From: CAWDBV01 sp963800705
Lineage (GTDB): Bacteria > Actinomycetota > Thermoleophilia > Solirubrobacterales > 70-9
DNA: 64,000 nucleotides
Direction of reading: 5' to 3'
Assembly: GCA_963800705.1 (NCBI GenBank)
Contig: CAWDBV010000002.1
Coordinates: 496,001-560,000, forward strand
Position 1 is the stretch's first letter. Each line of letters opens with the position of its first letter. The notes under the pieces were generated by a model. The model had not been told where the DNA came from, did no database searches, and saw only the letters and a program-made list of their open reading frames with translations. Of the stretch, positions 59,380-64,000 are shown piece by piece. Made by a program: the position numbers and the translations under genes.

Positions 59380-60714
59380 ATGAGGTATCGGCGGGACAGC
59401 AACCGGTTCGGGCTCTGGGCGGCGCTGCTCGGTCTGTTGATTCTGTGCGCGCTGCCCGCGCGCGCTGGAGCCGTGGCGCTCGACCCGGTCGACACCTTCA
59501 CCTCCCCGATCCATGTCACCGCGCCGCCCGGCGACCCGCGGCTGTTCGTGGTCGAGCGCGGCGGGGTGATCAAGGTCAAGAACGGCGCCGCGGCGCCGAC
59601 CAACTTCCTCGACATCACCGGATTCGTGACGAGCGACCCCGCTACCGAGCGCGGCCTGCTCTCGATGGCTTTCGACCCCAACTACGCCAGCAACGGGCTC
59701 TTCTACGTCTTCTACAACAGCGACGGCGGCGATCCGCCCGGCGGGGCGCTCGGCGACATAGTCATCGACGAGTACAAGGTCAGCGGCGGCGACCCGAACG
59801 ATGCGGACGAGGGTTCGCGGCGGCGGGTGATGCTGATCCCGCGCGGCACGGGGGCTACCAACCACAACGGCGGCCAGATCCAGTTCGGCAACGACGCCTT
59901 CCTGTACATCTCGATCGGCGACGCGGCCGACAGTGCCCGGGCCCAGAACCTGATGTCGCTGCACGGAAAGATCCTGCGCATCGACCCGCACGGCGCCGGG
60001 CCCGACCAGTACACGGTCCCGCCGTCGAACCCGTTCTTCGGCTCGCTCTCGGCAGCCAACGAGATCTGGAGCTCCGGACTGCGAAACCCGTACCGCTTCT
60101 CAATTGACCACGCCGACGGGGCGCTGCTGATCGGCGACGTCGGCGCGGGCTCCTTCGAGGAGGTCGACTACCGGCCGCCGTCGGTCGGCGGGGGGCACGG
60201 TGACAACTTTGGCTGGCCCACGTGCGAAGGCTTCTCTGGGCCTCCGAGCTGCACCACCACATTTGCAGCGCCGATCTTCGACTACGCCAACGACGCTGCC
60301 ACCTGCGCGATCATCGGCGGCTTCGTCTACCGCGGCTCCGACATCCCCGAGCTCGCGGGCCGCTACCTATACGCCGACCTCTGCGATGCCGACGTCCGCT
60401 CGCTCGTTCCCTCGATCCCCTTTGCGAGCGGCGAGCGGCTCGAGGTGCCGATCGGCGCCAGCCCGGTCTCGTTCGGTGAGGACAGCCGCTGCGAGCTCTA
60501 TGTCGCCGCCGGCAGCCAGGTGCTGAAGGTCGTCAGCTCTCCCGGTGCGCTGCCGGGTAGCGGCGGCTGCGTCACGCCGCCTCCCCCTGGCGCCTCCCCG
60601 GTCAGCCCGGTCTCAACGCCCTCGGCCCCGTCCGCGGCGCGGAAGAAGAAGTGCAAGAAGGGCAAGAAGCGCAAGCGCCGCAAGTGCCGCAAGAAGCGCA
60701 AGCGCAAGAAGTAA
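59380..60714 (+). CDS. Secreted PQQ-type glucose/sorbosone dehydrogenase with Lys/Arg-rich tail
   Basis: This is a 444-residue protein with a signal peptide (LLGLLILCALPARAGAVA). The six-bladed propeller of soluble aldose sugar dehydrogenases follows: FTSPIHVTAPPGDPRLFVVE, RGLLSMAFDPNY, NHNGGQIQFG, IWSSGLRNPYRFSID and GDVGAGSFEEVDY. Whether it still binds PQQ is not certain from sequence. The final ~25 residues are almost all Lys/Arg with two Cys spaced C-x10-C, the same tail as in 10528-11289. Confidence 0.85.
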   Translation: MRYRRDSNRFGLWAALLGLLILCALPARAGAVALDPVDTFTSPIHVTAPPGDPRLFVVERGGVIKVKNGAAAPTNFLDITGFVTSDPATERGLLSMAFDPNYASNGLFYVFYNSDGGDPPGGALGDIVIDEYKVSGGDPNDADEGSRRRVMLIPRGTGATNHNGGQIQFGNDAFLYISIGDAADSARAQNLMSLHGKILRIDPHGAGPDQYTVPPSNPFFGSLSAANEIWSSGLRNPYRFSIDHADGALLIGDVGAGSFEEVDYRPPSVGGGHGDNFGWPTCEGFSGPPSCTTTFAAPIFDYANDAATCAIIGGFVYRGSDIPELAGRYLYADLCDADVRSLVPSIPFASGERLEVPIGASPVSFGEDSRCELYVAAGSQVLKVVSSPGALPGSGGCVTPPPPGASPVSPVSTPSAPSAARKKKCKKGKKRKRRKCRKKRKRKK

Positions 60715-60751
60715 CGGCGCGGCTGACAGCCAGCCTGATAGAAGCCATCCC

Positions 60752-61744
60752 ATGCGCGCGATGATCCTCGCCGCCGGGCTCGGCACCCGGCTGCGCCCGC
60801 TCACCAACCTGATGCCGAAGCCGATGGCGCCGGTGCTGAACAAGCCGGTGATGGAGCACATCGTCGAGCTGCTCGCGGCGAGCGGCTTCGACGAGGTGAT
60901 CGCCAACCTCTCCTACCTCCCGGAGCAGATCCGCGGCCGCTTCGGTGACGGCAGCGACTGGGGAATCGAGCTCAGCTACTGCGAGGAGGAGGATCCGCTC
61001 GGGACCGCCGGAGGGGTGGGCAAGGTGCGCGAGTTCCTCGCCGGCGGCAGCGGCGACTCCTTCCTCGTGATCTCGGGCGACGCGCTCACCGACATCGATC
61101 TCGCCGCGATGCGCGATGCGCACGAGACCAATGCCGCGCAGGGGGCGATCGCCACCCTGGCGACGAAGCGAGTCGAGGACACGACCCAGTTCGGGGTCGC
61201 GATCATCGACGAGGAGGGCCGGATCCAGGGATTCCAGGAGAAGCCCGATCCGGCCGAGGCGCTCTCCGATCTCGCCAACTGCGGCATCTACATGTTCCGC
61301 TCCGAGATCTTCGACTACTTCCCGGGGCCCGATCACAAGAGCCCGGCCGGAGACGATGACCAGCCGCCCGGGTTCGTCGACTGGGCGCAGGACGTCTTCC
61401 CGGCGCTGCTCGAGGGCGACGTGCCGTTCCACTCGCACGAGTTCGAGGCCTACTGGAACGACATCGGGACGGTCGACGAGTTCGTCCAGGGCAACTTCGA
61501 CGCGCTGACGGGCAAGGTGAAGGTGACCCCGGGCGAGGGTGAGCTCGAGGGCGGGACGCTGACCGGCCCCGGTTGCGAGATCGGTGATGGGGTCGAGATC
61601 CGCCCTCCGGTCGTGCTCGGCGCGGGCTGCCGGGTCGGCGCCGGGGCGCAGCTGCGCGAATGCGTCCTGCTGCCGGGGGCCGAGCTGCCTGCGGGCGCGG
61701 TCGCGTTCGGCGGCGTGCTCGGCGCGCAAGAGCGCACTCAGTAG
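60752..61744 (+). CDS. NDP-sugar pyrophosphorylase (nucleotidyltransferase plus LbH)
   Basis: This is a 330-residue protein: MILAAGLGTRLRPLTNLMPK signature, KPVMEHIVELLAASGFDEVI, LGTAGGVGKVREFL, VISGDALTDIDLA and GFQEKPDPAEALSD. A short C-terminal hexapeptide region follows (GCEIGDGVEIRPPVVLGAG). It resembles bacterial mannose-1-phosphate guanylyltransferase/glucose-1-phosphate nucleotidyltransferases and is a diverged paralogue of 52472. Confidence 0.88.
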   Translation: MRAMILAAGLGTRLRPLTNLMPKPMAPVLNKPVMEHIVELLAASGFDEVIANLSYLPEQIRGRFGDGSDWGIELSYCEEEDPLGTAGGVGKVREFLAGGSGDSFLVISGDALTDIDLAAMRDAHETNAAQGAIATLATKRVEDTTQFGVAIIDEEGRIQGFQEKPDPAEALSDLANCGIYMFRSEIFDYFPGPDHKSPAGDDDQPPGFVDWAQDVFPALLEGDVPFHSHEFEAYWNDIGTVDEFVQGNFDALTGKVKVTPGEGELEGGTLTGPGCEIGDGVEIRPPVVLGAGCRVGAGAQLRECVLLPGAELPAGAVAFGGVLGAQERTQ

Positions 61745-61804
61745 GCACGATCCCCTGACACCCGTCGCGCCACACGCGCGTCGGAGGTGGCGATCCTCGC
61801 CACC

Positions 61805-62434
61805 ATGGGTTCCCGTGCACTCCAGGCCGCTGTCAGTCTCCTCGCGCCGCCGTGCTGCGGGATCTGCGGCGCTGAGTGTGATCCGCGGCGTGCGACCTGC
61901 GACGCCTGCCGGGACGAGCTCGCCCGCGTGACGCCGCTGATCGGCCCGGGCCCGGCCGGCGTCGATCTGGCGGTCTCGGCGGGGCCGCACGAAGGGGTCG
62001 TCCGCTCGCTGGCGACGGCGCTCAAGTTCGGGCGCCGGCTGCCGCTCGCCCGCCGCGCGGCGGCGGCGATCCGCGCCGCCGCCCCCGAGGATGCGCTGCG
62101 CGGCTGCCTCGTGCCGGTGCCGCCCGACCCGCTCCGTTTCCGGGCCCGCGGCTTCGACCCGGCCGAGGAGATCGCCGCCGCGCTCGCCGCGATCACGGTG
62201 CTCCGTGTCGAGCCCTGCCTCGAGCGCGCCCCCGGCCCGCGCCAGGTCGGCCGGCCGCGCCGCGAGCGGCTCGCCGGGGCGCCGCGGGTCCGCGCTCGCC
62301 GCCCGCCCCCGCGAGCCGCCGTGCTCGTCGACGACGTCTGGACCACGGGCGCGACGCTCTCGGCCTGCGCCGCCGCCCTGCGCGCCGCCGGCAGCGAGCG
62401 GGTTGTCGCGCTCACCCTCGCCCACGCTCGTTAG
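61805..62434 (+). CDS. ComF family phosphoribosyltransferase-like protein
   Basis: This is a 209-residue protein. The N-terminal zinc ribbon is CCGICGAECDPRRATCDACR, then HEGVVRSLATALKFGRRLPL, VPVPPDPLRFRARGFDPAEE and the PRPP loop VLVDDVWTTGATL. The family includes ComF, needed for DNA uptake in competent bacteria, and uncharacterised PRTases. GTG 61787 would add six residues, but ATG 61805 is preferred because the GGAG before 61787 is too close. Confidence 0.85.
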   Translation: MGSRALQAAVSLLAPPCCGICGAECDPRRATCDACRDELARVTPLIGPGPAGVDLAVSAGPHEGVVRSLATALKFGRRLPLARRAAAAIRAAAPEDALRGCLVPVPPDPLRFRARGFDPAEEIAAALAAITVLRVEPCLERAPGPRQVGRPRRERLAGAPRVRARRPPPRAAVLVDDVWTTGATLSACAAALRAAGSERVVALTLAHAR

Positions 62435-62449
62435 CTCGTCCACAGCCAC

Positions 62450-62478
62450 TTGCCAACTCCGAGAGGCGGGCGTACCAT
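62450..62478 (+). promoter_or_regulatory. Predicted sigma70-type promoter for hpf
   Basis: TTGCCA (62450-62455), a 17-nt spacer, then TACCAT (62473-62478) fit a -35/-10 pair just after comF. The hpf start is 35 nt downstream with AGAGGAG as ribosome site. This is one of the best consensus promoters in the window. Confidence 0.5.
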
Positions 62479-62512
62479 TTGGAGCCCTTCGCTACGCAGA
62501 GAGGAGCCGATC

Positions 62513-62860
62513 GTGCGAATCGAGATTCAGGGACGAAACGTCGAGCTGACCGAGGAGCTTCGCGACGCGGTCACGAAGCGCTTCAAGCGCGTCGGCAAGC
62601 AGGTTTCTGAGCTGGCGACGCTCGAGGTGAAGCTGATGGAGGAGCGCAACCCCTCGATCGCCGACAAGTACGTCGCCGAGGCGAACCTGCGCCTGAAGGG
62701 CAAGACGCTGCGCGCCAAGGAGGCGACTCCGGAGATGCTGCACTCGATCCACGAGGTGGCCGAGGACATCCGCCGCCAGGTGAAGAAGCACCGCGAAAAG
62801 CGCCGCAAGCGCCAGCAGACGCGGCGGATGATGGCGCGTCTGCGCGGCCGTCCCGCGTAG
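62513..62860 (+). CDS. hpf: Ribosome hibernation-promoting factor, short form
   Basis: This is a 115-residue protein: IEIQGRNVELTEELRDAVTK, KRVGKQVSELATLEVKLME and EANLRLKGKTLRAKEATPEM. That is the S30AE ribosome-binding domain which blocks the decoding site of idle ribosomes. The chain ends in a very basic tail (KKHREKRRKRQQTRR). The C-terminal dimerisation domain of long HPF is missing. Start GTG 62513. secA follows, a common arrangement. Confidence 0.9.
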   Translation: MRIEIQGRNVELTEELRDAVTKRFKRVGKQVSELATLEVKLMEERNPSIADKYVAEANLRLKGKTLRAKEATPEMLHSIHEVAEDIRRQVKKHREKRRKRQQTRRMMARLRGRPA

Positions 62861-62897
62861 GGATGGCGGGCAGCGGGCGTTCGCTAACGCTGAGCCC

Positions 62898-64000
62898 GTG
62901 GCACCAGAGACCTATCTGACGCGCGCCCTCCGCATGGGGGAGGGCAAGCAGTTCAAGCCAGTACGAGAGCCGGGTCGAGGCGATCAACCGGATCGAGCCC
63001 GAGATGGAGCTGCTCGACGACGCCGAGCTCCGCGAGGAGGCCGACAAGCTGCGCGAGCGCGCCAAGGGCGGCGAGAAGCTCGACGACCTGCTCCCGGAGG
63101 CCTTCGCGCTCGTCCGCGAGGCCTCGCAACGCACGCTCGGCCAGCGCCACTTCGACGTCCAGCTGATCGGCGGCATGGTCCTCCACGACGGCGGCATCGC
63201 CGAGATGAAGACCGGCGAGGGCAAGACGCTGACCGCGACCCTGCCCGTCTTCCTCAACTCGCTCGCCGGCGGCGCCGTCCACCTGGTCACCGTCAACGAC
63301 TACCTCGCCCGCCGCGACGAGGAGTGGATGGCGCCGATCTACGACGCGCTCGGGGTCACCCACTCCTCGCTGCAGGAGAGCGGACGACACGCGAGGACCG
63401 CCGCGAGAAGTACTCCCAGCGACGTCGTCTACGGCACCAACTCGGAGTTCGGGTTCGACTACCTTCGCGACAACATGGCCGGATCGCTCGAGGAGTGCGT
63501 GCAGCGCGGCCACGACTTCGCGATCGTCGACGAGGTCGACAACATCCTCATCGACGAGGCGCGCACGCCGCTGATCATCTCCGGCGCCCCCGAACAGGCC
63601 GCCGACCTCTACTACACGTTCGCCCGGCTGGCCAAGCAGATGCAGGGCGAGCCGACGCAAGACGAAGCTGAAGGCGCTCGGCGAGTCGAAGGACACCTCT
63701 GAGGCGACCTACGACTACGAGTTCGACGAGAAGCACAAGACCGTCGCCCCGACCGAGAAGGGCGTCTCGAAGGCGGAGGAGTTCCTCGGGGTCGAGAACC
63801 TCTACCTCGGCGAGCACGGCACTCTCGTCAACCACCTCGTCCAGTCGCTGAAGGCCGAGTCGCTCTACAGGCTCGACAAGGACTACGCCGTCGTCGACGG
63901 CGAGGTGATGATCATCGACGAGTTCACCGGCCGAATCCTCGAAGGGCGGCGCTGGTCCGAGGGCCTGCACCAGGCCGTCGAGGCGAAGGAGGGCGTCGCG
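62898..64000 (+). CDS. secA: Preprotein translocase ATPase SecA, 5' part (several frameshifts)
   Basis: SecA drives protein export through SecYEG. The start is GTG 62898, and the gene runs off the window. Visible are RHFDVQLIGGMVLHDGGIAE, Walker A MKTGEGKTLTATLP, VTVNDYLARRD, YGTNSEFGFDYLRDNM, Walker B IVDEVDNILIDEARTPLIIS, and later IIDEFTGRILEGRRWSEGLH. The frame is broken near 62959 (before QYESRVEAINRIEPE), 63378 (a duplicated AG before RTTREDRREKYS), 63416 (before SDVVYGT) and 63660 (before TKLKALGES). All are repaired by deleting inserted bases. Because secA is essential, sequence error is the likely cause. Confidence 0.92.

Overview
The window is a very GC-rich, gene-dense bacterial chromosome segment. 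Genes are packed head to tail with 1-, 4- and 8-nt start/stop overlaps, and GTG or TTG starts are common. The lineage best suggested is a deep-branching actinobacterium of the class Thermoleophilia (Solirubrobacterales-like). The reasons are secreted proteins with Lys/Arg/Cys-rich C-terminal tails, 'ALGG' signal peptides joined to short repeats, a split methylmalonyl-CoA mutase, and a mycobacterial-type methyltransferase/GH57/GT4 cluster. This is an inference from gene content. No rRNA or tRNA gene, CRISPR array or insertion sequence was found, and no stretch over about 300 bases lacks a gene or gene remnant.

Layout. 1-2280: end of a nucleotide cyclase, then a CcdA-thioredoxin (DipZ-like) protein. 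2287-7715: polysaccharide block with two methyltransferases, a GH57 enzyme, a GT4 glucosyltransferase, two tiny membrane proteins and a LbH acetyltransferase. 7758-13000: MeaB GTPase, PRC-barrel protein, membrane-anchored and secreted proteins, a broken secreted gene, an orphan acyl-CoA dehydrogenase tail, the full acyl-CoA dehydrogenase and an HxlR regulator. 13085-18810: small ORF/thioesterase operon, GyrI-like protein, leucyl aminopeptidase, DJ-1/PfpI protein, thiolase and HAD phosphatase. 19242-22781: the two methylmalonyl-CoA mutase subunits with surface proteins between and after them. 22978-26624: etfB, etfA and ETF:quinone oxidoreductase. 26621-29107: alpha/beta hydrolase plus two SnoaL-like proteins, divergent from a TetR gene. 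29104-32904: rpmE, DUF1385, prfA, prmC, Sua5. 32980-35839: unknown protein, SnoaL-like protein, TetR and an R2lox-like di-metal oxidase. 35956-40409: glyA, DUF354, WecA-like transferase and a secreted protease. 40431-47815: complete F1Fo ATP synthase operon. 47828-54471: M20 peptidase, LCP ligase, UDP-glucose dehydrogenase, sugar nucleotidyltransferase and phosphohexose isomerase. 54474-59333: ABC exporter and S-adenosylhomocysteinase. 59380-64000: PQQ-type sugar dehydrogenase, a second nucleotidyltransferase, ComF, HPF and the start of secA.

How the genes work together. Acyl-CoA dehydrogenase, thiolase, methylmalonyl-CoA mutase with MeaB, and ETF with its quinone oxidoreductase form a fatty-acid/propionyl-CoA oxidation theme that feeds electrons to the membrane beside the ATP synthase. 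A second theme is the envelope: nucleotide-sugar synthesis, a lipid-linked sugar transferase, LCP ligation and secreted proteins.

Sequence quality matters here. Several conserved, normally essential genes (secA, atpA, atpH, the ETF:quinone oxidoreductase and others) carry reading-frame breaks. Almost all are repaired by removing one extra base, which points to insertion-type sequencing errors rather than gene decay. Frameshifted genes are annotated across their full span.
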